DNA of 64,000 nt from Faecalibacterium sp. An122 (GTDB lineage Bacteria > Bacillota > Clostridia > Oscillospirales > Ruminococcaceae): contig NZ_NFLL01000004.1 in assembly GCF_002160895.1 (NCBI RefSeq), positions 107,020 to 171,019 on the forward strand, given 5' to 3'. The translations under genes and the position numbers were made by a program. Each line of letters opens with the position of its first letter. Positions within the stretch are counted from its first letter, which is position 1. Below, one piece after another: positions 1 to 8,966 of the stretch. Below the pieces are notes generated by a model. That model made no database searches. It had not been told where the DNA came from and saw nothing but the letters and a program-made list of their open reading frames with translations.

Positions 1-1
1 C

Positions 2-853
2 CTGCGGGGCGTTCACGGGGAATATCAGGCCTACTTTGCCCGGTCGGCCTCCTACCGGGACACCGCCCTCCTGACGCGGCTGAGCCGGGCGTTCCGGCTG
101 GCGGCGGCCCTGGAAACCGCCGACCCCAAAGCCGCCCTGGACCGGGCGGGCCGCTTCCGGGACGACTACGAGGCGGTGGGGGACCTGGAACTGTATCTGC
201 TGGGCCAGCGGGATTTCGATGGCCGCAGCGGCTACGCCGGCACCATCTATTATTTCTGGGAGCGGGAGGAACAGCGGTTTTACACCTACGCCGACGTCCG
301 GCCCACCTTTTATGAGGGCAAGGCGCGACGCCGCACCGCCGCCGTTCCATGGGGGCTGCCCTGCACGTTGGGTCAGGCCTGGAACTGCGGCCTGAACCTG
401 TCGGGGGCGAAGGCCTCCCGGGACCGGGCCCTCTCGGCCACCGAACAGTGCCGGGCCGTCCTGCTGGGCCGCCAGGACCCCGCTCAGGTCATCCCGGCCA
501 AGGCGGTCTGCACCGACTTTGAATGGCTGCTGCGGGAGCGCAGCGGTCCCCATGACCCCGAGGTGGAACGGCTGGCGGTGGTCCGTCCGGCCCGGTGCCT
601 GCCTCAGGACTACGACCAGGTCCGCCAGGTGTTTTCCATCCGGCTGGTGGACGGGGCAGGACGGGACCTCTTTCTGGAGGTGCACTACAAAAAAGAGGAG
701 GAAAAGGTGGTGGAGGCGCTGGAACAGCTGGCCCGCCGGCTCCGTCGGAAACCGGATTTCCGGCCGGTGTTCTTTGGGCTGATCTACCGGGAGGAAGACC
801 GGCTCAAGCTCTACCCCATTGAATATTTCGCCGAGTGGGAGGAGTGCCTATGA
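2..853 (+). CDS. SWIM zinc-finger family protein, C-terminal part (truncated by window edge)
   Basis: The frame is open from the first bases of the window, so the 5' end is missing and 283 residues remain. The segment around YYFWEREEQRFYTYADVRP resembles, from memory, the C-terminal region of large SWIM zinc-finger proteins; the Cys/His zinc motif itself would lie outside the window. It overlaps the next gene by 4 bp (ATGA), and that gene in turn overlaps a DUF4132 gene, so the three form one operon. SWIM and DUF4132 proteins are often neighbours in bacteria, in clusters that can also carry MoxR ATPases and VWA proteins, which supports the call. The cellular role of these clusters is unsettled. 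Confidence 0.5.
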   Translation: MRGVHGEYQAYFARSASYRDTALLTRLSRAFRLAAALETADPKAALDRAGRFRDDYEAVGDLELYLLGQRDFDGRSGYAGTIYYFWEREEQRFYTYADVRPTFYEGKARRRTAAVPWGLPCTLGQAWNCGLNLSGAKASRDRALSATEQCRAVLLGRQDPAQVIPAKAVCTDFEWLLRERSGPHDPEVERLAVVRPARCLPQDYDQVRQVFSIRLVDGAGRDLFLEVHYKKEEEKVVEALEQLARRLRRKPDFRPVFFGLIYREEDRLKLYPIEYFAEWEECL

Positions 854-1197
854 CCCAACTGCTGGATGAGCTGGAACGGGCTGTGACCGACCTTTTGCAG
901 TCGGGGCTGGATACCGGCGGCCCCGCCGCCTGCGCCCGGCTGCGGACGCTGGCGGTCCGGTGTGAGGATGCCGGACTGCACACCGGGGCGGCGCTGGCCC
1001 GGGAGCTGGAAACTGCTCTGGAGGCCCGCCCCCACGCTCTGGAAAAAGACAATTTGACCCCGGCGGCCTGCATTTGCCGGCTGGCCCGCTATCTGGAACT
1101 GTGCCGGGAAAAGGCACAGGAGGACGCCATCGTCCGGCGCTGGCAGGCCCGGGGACAGGATTCGCAGGACACCCAGAAACCAGGAGGGAACCTATGA
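850..1197 (+). CDS. Small hypothetical protein between SWIM and DUF4132 genes
   Basis: This 115-residue, mostly helical, Ala/Leu/Arg-rich soluble protein has no recognised domain. The ATG at 850 is chosen because it overlaps the upstream stop as ATGA, typical of translational coupling. Its own stop overlaps the ATG of the DUF4132 gene in the same way. The tight packing suggests an accessory subunit or partner of the SWIM/DUF4132 pair, which is an inference from position only. It contains two Cys near residue 75 (AACICRLARYLELC) but no clear metal site. Confidence 0.6.
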   Translation: MTQLLDELERAVTDLLQSGLDTGGPAACARLRTLAVRCEDAGLHTGAALARELETALEARPHALEKDNLTPAACICRLARYLELCREKAQEDAIVRRWQARGQDSQDTQKPGGNL

Positions 1198-4100
1198 ACA
1201 CCTTGCAAGCACAGAAAAAGGCCAAACTGGACCGGCTGCTGTCCAAACTGCAGCTCACCCCCGCCAACCGGGCCCTGGCCGAGGAATACCTGACGGCGGA
1301 ACAGCGGGACGACAGCCTGCTGCAGCGGGCCGAGGAAGAGGACTTCCACGAGGTCAGCTGGGAGGTGCGGGGAGAGGCGGTGGACTACGCCAACGACCTG
1401 CGCAGCTGGGACAACCCCGACCCCCTGGCCCGGCTGATCAAGCTGTACTGGGCCATGGGCAAGAGCACCGCGGTGTTTTTGCTGGAGCGCAGCAGCGATT
1501 CCAAGACCGGCCGGGAGGAACAGAAACTCCGGACCGAGCTGCTGGGCAAGCCGGCGGCGGTGGCGCTGGAGGCGGAACGGGTGGTCTGGTATGAGCCGGG
1601 GTACCGGGATTTGGAGTGGTTTTATGCCCTGGCGGCCAGCGAGCCCGAAATCCTGGAACAGGCCCAGGCCCTGGCCGGCGGCCACCGGGACAATTACAAG
1701 GTGATGCTGGCGGGTATTCTGGTGGCGGTGCAGCAGGGGAGCAAGCTGAGCCTGTTCCAGAAGCTGGTGGGCGCAAAACAGCCCCTGGTGGCCCGGCAAA
1801 TCCAGCTGATCCACCGCAACAACCTGGAAACCATGGCCGCCGCCCTGCCCAAACTGCCCGACAAGGACCGCCAGGCCCTGGCGGAATACCTGGAAAAAGG
1901 CGACCTGAACGCCCCCAAGCCGGCCCTGTCGGCGGGGTGGGCCAATGCCGCCAATCCCAGCGCCGCCCTGGCCGCCCGCGGGGCCGAAACTTACCTGGCC
2001 GGCCTGCTGGGCACCGCCTCCTTCCTGGGGGCGGAACAGGACCCCCGGCTGCGGTGTGCGCTGCGGATGTATCTGGGCCTCAACCCTGCGGCGGTGCTCC
2101 AGAACATCCTGCGGGGAGTGTCCCAGCATGTGATGCTGGACCAGAAGGACCGCCTGAACCATCTGCTGGAGGACCTGCCCGGCGGCGATGTCACCATGCT
2201 GATCTTCCTGACCATGCTGCCCACCTGGGACGGCCGCAACAGCTTTTATAAAGTGGTGGCCCGCCAGTGCCGCAATGGACTCAAGCAGGCGCTGGATTTG
2301 GCCGACGCCCAGCAGTATGTCCGGCTCACCGATATGATGCCGGGAGCCGGCGACGTGGACCGGGACCAGCGGAACAAGATCAACACCCTGCTGTCCAAGT
2401 ACATCCAGAACGGCGCCAGCGCCATGACCCAATACCTGGAAGGCACCGGCAGCCTGAAGGACAGCGCCGTCCGGCTGGCCGGCGTCACGGTGCAGCCCTA
2501 TGTTTATCCGTCCCAGGCGGCCCAGCTGGTGGAACGGTACGTCAAGGCCGCCGGCTGGGATGAATTTGCCTGCCGGTGCGCCACGGTCTTTGGCCTGGTG
2601 TTTGAGGGGTCGGGGATGAACCATCTGCTTCACAGCGACCAGGACGTGGCCCGTCTGGCGGCCGCCCTGCAGGAGCAGGAACTGCCTCTGGGGGAGATCC
2701 TGCGGATCTTTGGGTACTTCTGCGATGGCTGCTACGACGAGCGCCGCAAGACCACAACCCGCAACACCCTTTACAAAAACTTCAGCAAGCCGGTCTATCT
2801 GGAGGACCTGTGCGCCGCCGCCCTCAACAGCGGCGTCTTTGGGCGGTATGTGGCCCTCTCGGCGCTGGACGACCTGACGGCTTCCCCCGAGTGCGGCTCC
2901 CGGGCCAAAGAGGGGCTGCTGGCCGGTGCGGGCGATTCCTCCAAACAGATTCAGGAGCTGATGGTGGACCTGCTCACCAGCCATCCCGACTGGACCGAGG
3001 AGGTGACCGGCCTGCTGCGGAGCAAAAAGGCCGCCGAGCGGCTGATCGCAGTGCGGGCCGCCGCCAAGATGGGGGAGGCCATCCGCCCCGCCCTGGAGGA
3101 AGCCCTGGAAAAGGAAAAGAGCGCCAAGGTGGCCGACGCCATCCGCGGCGCCCTGGGCCGGGCCTCGGCCCCTGCAGAGCAGGCCGCTGCCCTGACCATC
3201 GACGAGAAGGCCGCCCAGATTTTGAAGGGCGGCAAAAAGCGGAAAGTCCAGTGGGTGCTGGATCACCCTCTGCCCGAACTGCACCTGCAGGACGAGGCCC
3301 GCACCCCGGTGAACGAGGACCGGCAGGCGGCGCTGCTGGTGGCTTACAGTGAGCTGGGCCGGATTGGCCGCAGCGAAACCGCCGCCCTGCTGGCCGAGGG
3401 CATCGACCCGGCGGATCTGGCCGCCCTGGCGGGGGAAGTCTATGAGATTTGGCTGGCCGCCGGAGCCCAGAGCAAGACCAAGTGGGTGCTGGCCTTTGCG
3501 GCGGCCTTTGGCGGGGCCGCCATGACCCCGCGGCTGAGCCACGCCATCAACGAGTGGCCCCAGCAGTCCCGCGGCGCCATCGCCTGCGACGCCGTCACCG
3601 CCCTGGCCCTCAGCAGCGACCCCGCCGCCCTGCTGGTGGTGGACTCCATCTCCCGCAAATTCAAGTTCCGCCAGGTGAAGGCCGCGGCGGCCGCCGCCCT
3701 GGACAACGCCGCCCGGGAACTGGGCATCACCGCCGAGGAGCTGGCCGACCGGATTGTCCCCGACCTGGGCTTTGGGGCCGACGGCAAGCGGGTCTTTGAC
3801 TACGGTCCCCGGAGCTTTACGGTGCGGCTGACCCCCACCCTGGAGCTGGAAATCACCAACGACGCCGGCAAGACGGTGAAAAACCTGCCCGCCCCCGGCA
3901 AGACCGACGACCCCGAAAAGGCCGAGGCCGCCTACAACGAATTCAAGACCATGAAAAAGCAGATCCGCACCACCGTGACGGCCCAGAAGGCCCGTCTGGA
4001 GGCGGCGCTGTCGGTGCTGCGCTGCTGGAGCAGCGACGCATGGAAGGCCCTCTTTGTGGGCAACCCCATTATGCACCAGTTTGCCATGAGTCTCATCTGG

Positions 4101-4742
4101 GGCGTGTACCAGGATGGAACGCTGCAGGAGACCTTCCGCTATATGGAGGACGGCTCCTTCAACACGGTGGACGAGGAAGAATACACCCTGCCCGACGACG
4201 CCCGGATCGGTCTGGCCCACCCGGTGGAGATGGACCAGGAGACCCTGGACGCCTGGAAACAGCAACTGGAAGACTACGAGATCACCCAGAGCATTCCCCA
4301 GCTGGACCGCCCGGTGTTCCAGCTGGAACCCGGCCAGGAACAGGCCCGGACCCTGGACCGCTTCGGCGGCAAGAAGCTCAACGGCCTGTCCCTGTCGGGC
4401 AAGCTGCTGGGCCTGGGCTGGTACCGCGGCAGCGTCCAGGACGCCGGCGGCTACTACACCTTCTACCGGGAGGACCCCGGCCTGGGCATGGGGGTGGAGC
4501 TGGAATTCTCGGGCTGCTTTGTGGGAGACGAAAACGAGACGGTCACCGTCTACGAGGCGACCTTCTACCGTCAGGGCACCGTCCAGCGGGGCAGCTACTG
4601 CTATGACACCCCCAAACCGGAAAACATCTTCGCCCTGGGGGAGGTTCCCGCCCGCTATTACAGCGAGGTGGTGTACCAGCTGGACAAGGCCACCGCTTCC
4701 AGCACCGAGACCGACCCCGATTGGAGAAAAAAGAACCGCTGA
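1194..4742 (+). CDS. Large DUF4132 domain protein
   Basis: This 1182-residue protein starts at ATG 1194 behind CAGGAGGGAACCT and overlaps the upstream stop by 4 bp. Residues 1 to about 880 are helical, repeat-like and Ala/Leu-rich, suggesting HEAT-type repeats. The C-terminal part, from about residue 880, matches what is known of DUF4132: a long helix (KTMKKQIRTTVTAQKARLEA), then WKALFVGNPIMHQFAMSLIW, YTLPDDARIGLAHPVEM and DRFGGKKLNGLSLSGKLLGL. There is no signal peptide or membrane segment, so it should be cytoplasmic. Some DUF4132 proteins have a WGR domain; none is seen here. No enzymatic activity can be assigned. A GC-rich hairpin lies downstream at 4948-4977, without a good T-run. Confidence 0.75.
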   Translation: MNTLQAQKKAKLDRLLSKLQLTPANRALAEEYLTAEQRDDSLLQRAEEEDFHEVSWEVRGEAVDYANDLRSWDNPDPLARLIKLYWAMGKSTAVFLLERSSDSKTGREEQKLRTELLGKPAAVALEAERVVWYEPGYRDLEWFYALAASEPEILEQAQALAGGHRDNYKVMLAGILVAVQQGSKLSLFQKLVGAKQPLVARQIQLIHRNNLETMAAALPKLPDKDRQALAEYLEKGDLNAPKPALSAGWANAANPSAALAARGAETYLAGLLGTASFLGAEQDPRLRCALRMYLGLNPAAVLQNILRGVSQHVMLDQKDRLNHLLEDLPGGDVTMLIFLTMLPTWDGRNSFYKVVARQCRNGLKQALDLADAQQYVRLTDMMPGAGDVDRDQRNKINTLLSKYIQNGASAMTQYLEGTGSLKDSAVRLAGVTVQPYVYPSQAAQLVERYVKAAGWDEFACRCATVFGLVFEGSGMNHLLHSDQDVARLAAALQEQELPLGEILRIFGYFCDGCYDERRKTTTRNTLYKNFSKPVYLEDLCAAALNSGVFGRYVALSALDDLTASPECGSRAKEGLLAGAGDSSKQIQELMVDLLTSHPDWTEEVTGLLRSKKAAERLIAVRAAAKMGEAIRPALEEALEKEKSAKVADAIRGALGRASAPAEQAAALTIDEKAAQILKGGKKRKVQWVLDHPLPELHLQDEARTPVNEDRQAALLVAYSELGRIGRSETAALLAEGIDPADLAALAGEVYEIWLAAGAQSKTKWVLAFAAAFGGAAMTPRLSHAINEWPQQSRGAIACDAVTALALSSDPAALLVVDSISRKFKFRQVKAAAAAALDNAARELGITAEELADRIVPDLGFGADGKRVFDYGPRSFTVRLTPTLELEITNDAGKTVKNLPAPGKTDDPEKAEAAYNEFKTMKKQIRTTVTAQKARLEAALSVLRCWSSDAWKALFVGNPIMHQFAMSLIWGVYQDGTLQETFRYMEDGSFNTVDEEEYTLPDDARIGLAHPVEMDQETLDAWKQQLEDYEITQSIPQLDRPVFQLEPGQEQARTLDRFGGKKLNGLSLSGKLLGLGWYRGSVQDAGGYYTFYREDPGLGMGVELEFSGCFVGDENETVTVYEATFYRQGTVQRGSYCYDTPKPENIFALGEVPARYYSEVVYQLDKATASSTETDPDWRKKNR

Positions 4743-5049
4743 TCCTTTAAAAGAATTTCAAATCGTATAGAAGCAAAAAATGATACAAAGAGTCTCTGAA
4801 CAAAACGCAAAACGGCGTGCACAGGGGGGCCGAGAGGCGCCTGACCCGGTCCGGCGGCGCCTGCCCGCAGGGGCCGGCACCGAAAAGGGGAGGGCAGCCC
4901 CAACCCCCTGAAAACCTATCCTGAAAGTATAAAGCGCACACAGTATGCCCCTGGGGCCTGACGGCCCCGGGGGCTTTGGTGCGAAGATGCGTCCAAAATG
5001 GGATTGGAATATCAGTAAAAGAAAAATTTTGATTTTTTGGGATTTTCAC
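4743..5049. other. Intergenic region with GC hairpin
   Basis: About 300 bp separate the DUF4132 stop from the MarR promoter. No credible gene is seen. A hairpin, GCCCCTGGGGCCTG then CGGCCCCGGGGGC, lies around 4948-4977 and may end the upstream operon, although the following T-run is poor. The remainder is unremarkable. Confidence 0.4.
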
Positions 5050-5093
5050 TTGACAAAGTCAAATGAATCCAGTATACTTGATCTCGTCAAGTA
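5050..5093 (+). promoter_or_regulatory. Promoter and two palindromic operators of the MarR gene
   Basis: TTGACA (5050-5055) and TATACT (5073-5078) are separated by 17 bp. The -35 box is embedded in the palindrome TTGAC-AAA-GTCAA (5050-5062). The -10 box runs into a second palindrome, ACTTGA-N5-TCAAGT (5077-5093). This arrangement suits autorepression by the MarR protein encoded immediately downstream, which is an inference. Confidence 0.75.
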
Positions 5094-5111
5094 TGGGAAA
5101 GGAGCGGACCC

Positions 5112-5570
5112 ATGTTCAACACACTTGCCTATTTTTCCTCCGTGCTGTACCGGGATTTTACGGCCTACACCAGTGAAAAGCTGGAAAAGCTCGGGCTGCA
5201 TTTTGGACTGTTGTTTTTCCTGATTTACGTGGGAAAGCACCCGGGTGCTACGCCCTCGGACTTGACCCAGACGCTGCATCTGGACTGGGGCCATTCGCAG
5301 CGCTGCATCACCAAACTGGTGGAGAGCGGCTTCCTCACCAAAGAAAAGGTTGGCCGGCGCTATCACCTGCATCTGACTGAGAAGGGACAGGAGGCGTTTG
5401 AAGTCAGCCATCAGGTCTTTTTCGACTGGGACGCCCAGCGCCTGGAGGCCCTGACCGACGAGGAGCGCCAGACCCTGTTCGCCCTGATGCGCAAGGTAGC
5501 CCGCCGCCCGGAACCCGCACCCCACCCCGCCGCAGAGTGCACCAACTCTGCCGGGCAGGCCGGAGAATAA
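5112..5570 (+). CDS. MarR family winged-helix transcriptional regulator
   Basis: This 152-residue protein has the MarR layout: an N-terminal dimerisation helix, the winged helix at about residues 45-95 (GATPSDLTQTLHLDWGHSQR then LVESGFLTKEK and YHLHLTEKG), and C-terminal helices. The start at 5112 follows a GGAAAGGAG ribosome site. Two palindromes overlap its promoter, so it probably represses itself until an unknown ligand binds. The next gene, a small membrane protein, lies 97 bp downstream and may be in the same regulon. The ligand cannot be predicted. The Pro/Ala-rich C-terminal tail (PEPAPHPAAECT) is probably disordered. Confidence 0.88.
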   Translation: MFNTLAYFSSVLYRDFTAYTSEKLEKLGLHFGLLFFLIYVGKHPGATPSDLTQTLHLDWGHSQRCITKLVESGFLTKEKVGRRYHLHLTEKGQEAFEVSHQVFFDWDAQRLEALTDEERQTLFALMRKVARRPEPAPHPAAECTNSAGQAGE

Positions 5571-5667
5571 AACGGACCGTTCTCCGGCGGCCCATGGGGC
5601 GCTTTCCGCGCCCTTGACCCGTCATAACCGCCGTTGATACCTCTTTCATGGATAGGAAACTCTGAAA

Positions 5668-5991
5668 ATGAAGAAAGCATCGAAAATCTGGCTCTGGATC
5701 GCCCTGGTCCTCTGCGTCTGCACCACCTGCCTCAACCTGTCGGAGGGCCGCTGGCTGTCGGTGGCCATCGCCGTCGTTTCCATCGCAGGCCTGTGCCTGC
5801 TGCTGTTCCGCCATCAGAAGCTGGGCTTCCTGATCATGTGCGTCTGCGCCGTGGGCTCGTTTGTGGTGGGCTCGGTCCAGAACTTCGCCGATCTGGGCGC
5901 CGTCAGCATCCTGATGTCCTTCATCGGCTCGGCCCTGGTGCCCGGCATCACCGGCCTGTTTATCAAGAGCCAGTGGAACGAGCTGAAGTAA
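5668..5991 (+). CDS. Small integral membrane protein, unknown function
   Basis: This 107-residue protein has about four hydrophobic segments (IWLWIALVLCVCTTCL, WLSVAIAVVSIAGLCLLLF, LGFLIMCVCAVGSFVVG and SILMSFIGSALVPGITGLF). Only short loops separate them and the tail is charged (KSQWNELK). No family is recognised. It follows the MarR gene on the same strand and is ended by a strong terminator at 6062-6100, so it may be the MarR target. No transporter or enzyme motif is visible. Confidence 0.65.
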   Translation: MKKASKIWLWIALVLCVCTTCLNLSEGRWLSVAIAVVSIAGLCLLLFRHQKLGFLIMCVCAVGSFVVGSVQNFADLGAVSILMSFIGSALVPGITGLFIKSQWNELK

Positions 5992-6061
5992 TCTGAATCA
6001 ACCTTCCCCCGCATGGCCTGCGTGTCCCTTTCTTTCCGCGCAGGCTGCATGCTAGATAAAG

Positions 6062-6100
6062 CCCCCGCCTTTTTCCTGCAAAAGGCGGGGGGTTCTTTTT
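6062..6100 (+). terminator. Rho-independent terminator
   Basis: The stem CCCCCGCCTTTT / AAAAGGCGGGGG is followed by GTTCTTTTTT. It ends the MarR/membrane-protein unit. Confidence 0.9.
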
Positions 6101-6190
6101 TGTCCGTTTTTGGGCATAAAAATACCGCTGCAGACGGCCCGGGGCCGGTGCGGCGGCGTGGGGAAGCGCGTCCTCCCGGGAGACGCAGGG

Positions 6191-6532
6191 TTACTGCAGC
6201 TTCTCCAGGATTTCCTCGACGCTGATGCCGTTGGTGATGAGCTTCTGGACGGCTGTGTCAATCTCGGCCTTCCGGGCTTCCTGGGTGGCTTTTGCCTCCT
6301 CGGCGGCCTGCTTGGCCTCCAGCTTGGCGACCACCTTCTCGAGGGATTTTACGGCGGATTTCTTGCTCTTGAGCTGGGCTTTCAGCTCGGTGATCTGGCC
6401 GTTGATGTCGGCAATCTCACCGTTCAGCTGCTCCATCTCTGCATTTTTTTCTGCGAGAGCTGCTGCGTAATCCGCTGCACTGTGGCCTTTGATCGCTTTC
6501 ACCTTGTTTTTGCTTCCCTTGGGTCTGGGCAT
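6191..6532 (-). CDS. Small coiled-coil protein starting MPRPKGSKNK
   Basis: This 113-residue protein has a basic N-terminus (MPRPKGSKNKVKA) followed by a long predicted coiled coil (AEKNAEMEQLNGEIADINGQ, then further heptad-like helices rich in Lys, Glu and Ala). The start at 6532 has a GGAGGAAA ribosome site 8 bp upstream, and the longer frame adds a poor N-terminus. MPRPKGSKNK-type N-termini occur in small clostridial proteins of unknown role, as I recall. It is cytoplasmic, possibly nucleic-acid binding through the basic head. It stands alone, convergent with the upstream unit. Confidence 0.65.
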   Translation of the reverse strand: MPRPKGSKNKVKAIKGHSAADYAAALAEKNAEMEQLNGEIADINGQITELKAQLKSKKSAVKSLEKVVAKLEAKQAAEEAKATQEARKAEIDTAVQKLITNGISVEEILEKLQ

Positions 6533-7009
6533 AATACATTTCCTCCCAACAATATAAATTCTTTTGATATTTCTGAGTATAACATGAACCATATTCCGGT
6601 GCAATATTTTTGTGTCGAAAAATAGATTTTCACAAAAATTTTATTGCGTAAACCCAGGGGCCGTTATCTTATGCGAAATATAAAGAAACGACTCGCTTTT
6701 TGGCGCGGCAAAACAGGCGCTCTGCGCCCAAAACCGACCCGGAACCCGCCGCCGGACAGGGTCAAACCGGGGATAAAATCCAGGCCGGACCAAACGCAAA
6801 AAATAAAATACATCGCCCCAAAATCCAAACCGTTTTTTCTCTGCGAATTACCCCGCCCGGGCCGGGAATGGCGGAAACCCGGGGCCCGAAAAAACGGATT
6901 TTTTGCCGGAACAGGGAGGGGCGGAGTCATTTTTTACAAAACGCTTACCCAATTTGTGGCTCTGGCAACAAATTGGCCATGATTTTGCCATACCGCGGAA
7001 AAAATGGAG
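6533..7009. other. Intergenic region, partly AT-rich
   Basis: Several frames are open across this stretch, but they are arginine/proline-rich and lack ribosome sites, so I do not call them genes. The part near 6540-6660 is AT-rich and probably holds the minus-strand promoter of the coiled-coil gene. The right end holds the arylsulfotransferase promoter. Confidence 0.4.
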
Positions 7010-7018
7010 TGCTATACT
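7010..7018 (+). promoter_or_regulatory. Extended -10 promoter of arylsulfotransferase gene
   Basis: TG-C-TATACT at 7010-7018 is an extended -10 box with no convincing -35. It lies about 100 bp before the ATG at 7116. The same box type precedes several other genes in the window. Confidence 0.55.
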
Positions 7019-7115
7019 AGGTCTGGTCTGCCGGGCGCGCCGAATCAGTCCGAGGGACCTGTTTCACAAATCAAGATCCTGACATGAGACCGCATGCAGA
7101 AAGGATTGTACGCAG

Positions 7116-8903
7116 ATGAAAACAGAGCCAAAACATAAACGACGTATATGGATCCCGCTGCTGATTCTGGCGGCGGTGATTTTGCTGATTGCCGCCCTGG
7201 TGCCGGTGGTGGTACCGGCGGTGGGCAAGTGGTTCACCGACCAGGAGGGCGAAGTCCGGGACGGCTGGGCCGTGGACGTGGGCGATCTGGTGGGCGTGGA
7301 CGAGGCCGAACAAATCGAAATCCGCACCGCCCCCGTGGAGTCCAGCATCACCGTGATGCAGCTGGTGCCGGTGGAGGTGGAAGAGGAAGGCTTTACATAC
7401 TACGACACCGACGTCCAGCAGCGCATCCGCCGGATGGTGGACCGGGGACAGCAGATGTCGGTCAACGGCCACACCTGGACCGCCGAAACCCCCATGGCCT
7501 TTTTGAACCCCTTCGGCACCGGTTCCAACGGGCTGTATCTGTATTTTGAGACCGACCTTCCCACCCGGGTGGAATACACCATCCATGTGGACGACGAGCG
7601 AATCCCCGATTTCACCGCCACCGCCGCCGACAGCTCGGGGGAGGAATATTCCACCGTCCATAAATTCCAGATGATCGGCCTGGTGCCCGGAGAGACCAAC
7701 GAGGTCACCATGACCATCCGGGGCAAGTGGGGGAACGTCCGCCAGCGGGTGCGGTTTACCATCGAGATGCCCGAACCCTATTCCGGCTACGACACCCTGC
7801 TGAAGGTCACCGACGGCACCAGCACCGCCGCCCAGGACGAGGGCCTGTTCACCATGATGCGCACCAACGGCTATCTGGGCTATGGCTTCCTGTACGACAA
7901 CAGCGGCGTCATGCGCTATGAGATGGAGCTGGAAGGCTTCGGAATGGACCGCATCCTCACCTATGGGGATGAGATCGTCACCTGTGTTTCGGCCAACAAG
8001 CTGGCCCGGATCAACGGTCTGGGCGAGGTAACCCAGGTGTATCCCCTGGGGGACTATGAGCTTCACCACGACATCAACTACGGGCAGGACCACACGGTGG
8101 TGGCCCTGGCCGAAAAGACCGACGCGGTGGACGTGGAGGACATCGTCCTGGAGATCAACCTGGACACCGGCGAGGTCACCGAACTGCTGGACTTCAAGGA
8201 CCTGATGGGCTCCTACCACGAGGAGACCCGGCCCATCAAGGGCACCGACCCCTTCTTCTGGCAGGTGGGAGAGCAGGACTGGATTCACCTGAACACCATC
8301 CAGTACCTGCCCGACAGCGACAGCCTGGTGGTCTCCTCCCGGGAGACGTCCACCGTCATCTGCGTAAAGGATGTCCACACCACCCCCGCCATCGACTGGA
8401 TGTGCGGCGACCCCGATTTCTGGGAGGGCACCGAATACGCCCAGTACTGCCTGGAGCCGGCGAATGACTTCACCTGGCAGTACGGCCAGCACAGCGTGGA
8501 ATATGCCGAGGGCGAGGAGCCGGGCATCTGCTACCTGCGGATGTACAACAACAACTATTGGGCCCTGTCCTCCCGGGACGACTACACCCCCGACCTGGAC
8601 AAAGGGGTGAACACCGAGCTCTACGGCGGCGACGGGGACAACAGCTATACCTACGTCTACCGCATCGACACCAACGCCGGTACGGTGGAACTGGTGGAGT
8701 CCTTCCCGGTGCCCTATTCCAGCATCGTGTCCAACTCCACCCTGAATACGGATACCGGCCACTGGACCGTCAACAGCGGCGTGGCCATGGTGTTCGGCGA
8801 GTACGACGCCGACGGCGTCCTGATCCGCCAGTACAGCTACGACTGCACCATGCAGGGCTACCGCACCTTCAAATACGATTACAAGGGCTTCTGGTTCCAG
8901 TAA
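7116..8903 (+). CDS. Membrane-anchored aryl-sulfate sulfotransferase (ASST family)
   Basis: This 595-residue protein has a basic N-terminus and one hydrophobic anchor (residues 11-38, IWIPLLILAAVILLIAALVP), which places the catalytic part outside the membrane. The body matches the ASST beta-propeller family. The residues aligned with the catalytic histidines and arginine of E. coli AssT appear as ELHHDINYGQDHTVVAL, DWIHLNTIQYLPDSDSLVVS followed by SR, and WQYGQHSVEY. The N-terminal beta domain carries the YTIHVDDERIPDF stretch. The family transfers sulfate between phenolic donors and acceptors without PAPS. It is monocistronic, with an extended -10 promoter and a terminator at 8911. No DsbA/DsbL gene is nearby. 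In a gut bacterium the substrates could be phenol sulfates or xenobiotics, which is an inference. Confidence 0.85.
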   Translation: MKTEPKHKRRIWIPLLILAAVILLIAALVPVVVPAVGKWFTDQEGEVRDGWAVDVGDLVGVDEAEQIEIRTAPVESSITVMQLVPVEVEEEGFTYYDTDVQQRIRRMVDRGQQMSVNGHTWTAETPMAFLNPFGTGSNGLYLYFETDLPTRVEYTIHVDDERIPDFTATAADSSGEEYSTVHKFQMIGLVPGETNEVTMTIRGKWGNVRQRVRFTIEMPEPYSGYDTLLKVTDGTSTAAQDEGLFTMMRTNGYLGYGFLYDNSGVMRYEMELEGFGMDRILTYGDEIVTCVSANKLARINGLGEVTQVYPLGDYELHHDINYGQDHTVVALAEKTDAVDVEDIVLEINLDTGEVTELLDFKDLMGSYHEETRPIKGTDPFFWQVGEQDWIHLNTIQYLPDSDSLVVSSRETSTVICVKDVHTTPAIDWMCGDPDFWEGTEYAQYCLEPANDFTWQYGQHSVEYAEGEEPGICYLRMYNNNYWALSSRDDYTPDLDKGVNTELYGGDGDNSYTYVYRIDTNAGTVELVESFPVPYSSIVSNSTLNTDTGHWTVNSGVAMVFGEYDADGVLIRQYSYDCTMQGYRTFKYDYKGFWFQ

Positions 8904-8910
8904 CTAAAGC

Positions 8911-8947
8911 AAAAACCCCGGCCTGGGCGTTCCAGGCCGGGGTTTTT
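8911..8947. terminator. Bidirectional Rho-independent terminator
   Basis: AAAAACCCCGGCCTGG / CCAGGCCGGGGTTTTT is a symmetrical stem shared by the convergent arylsulfotransferase and NifX-like genes. Confidence 0.92.
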
Positions 8948-8966
8948 CTGTGGAGGGAAAGAGGAA

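Noticed and set aside
1089..4265. Minus-strand open frame of more than 1000 codons opposite the DUF4132 gene
   Set aside because: It is the antisense shadow of a GC-rich gene: Gln/Gly/His-rich, no ribosome site, no family. The plus-strand protein has recognisable DUF4132 sequence.
6644..7020. Two overlapping plus-strand frames before the arylsulfotransferase gene
   Set aside because: They are Arg/Pro-rich, lack ribosome sites, and one runs into the promoter. I judge them non-coding.
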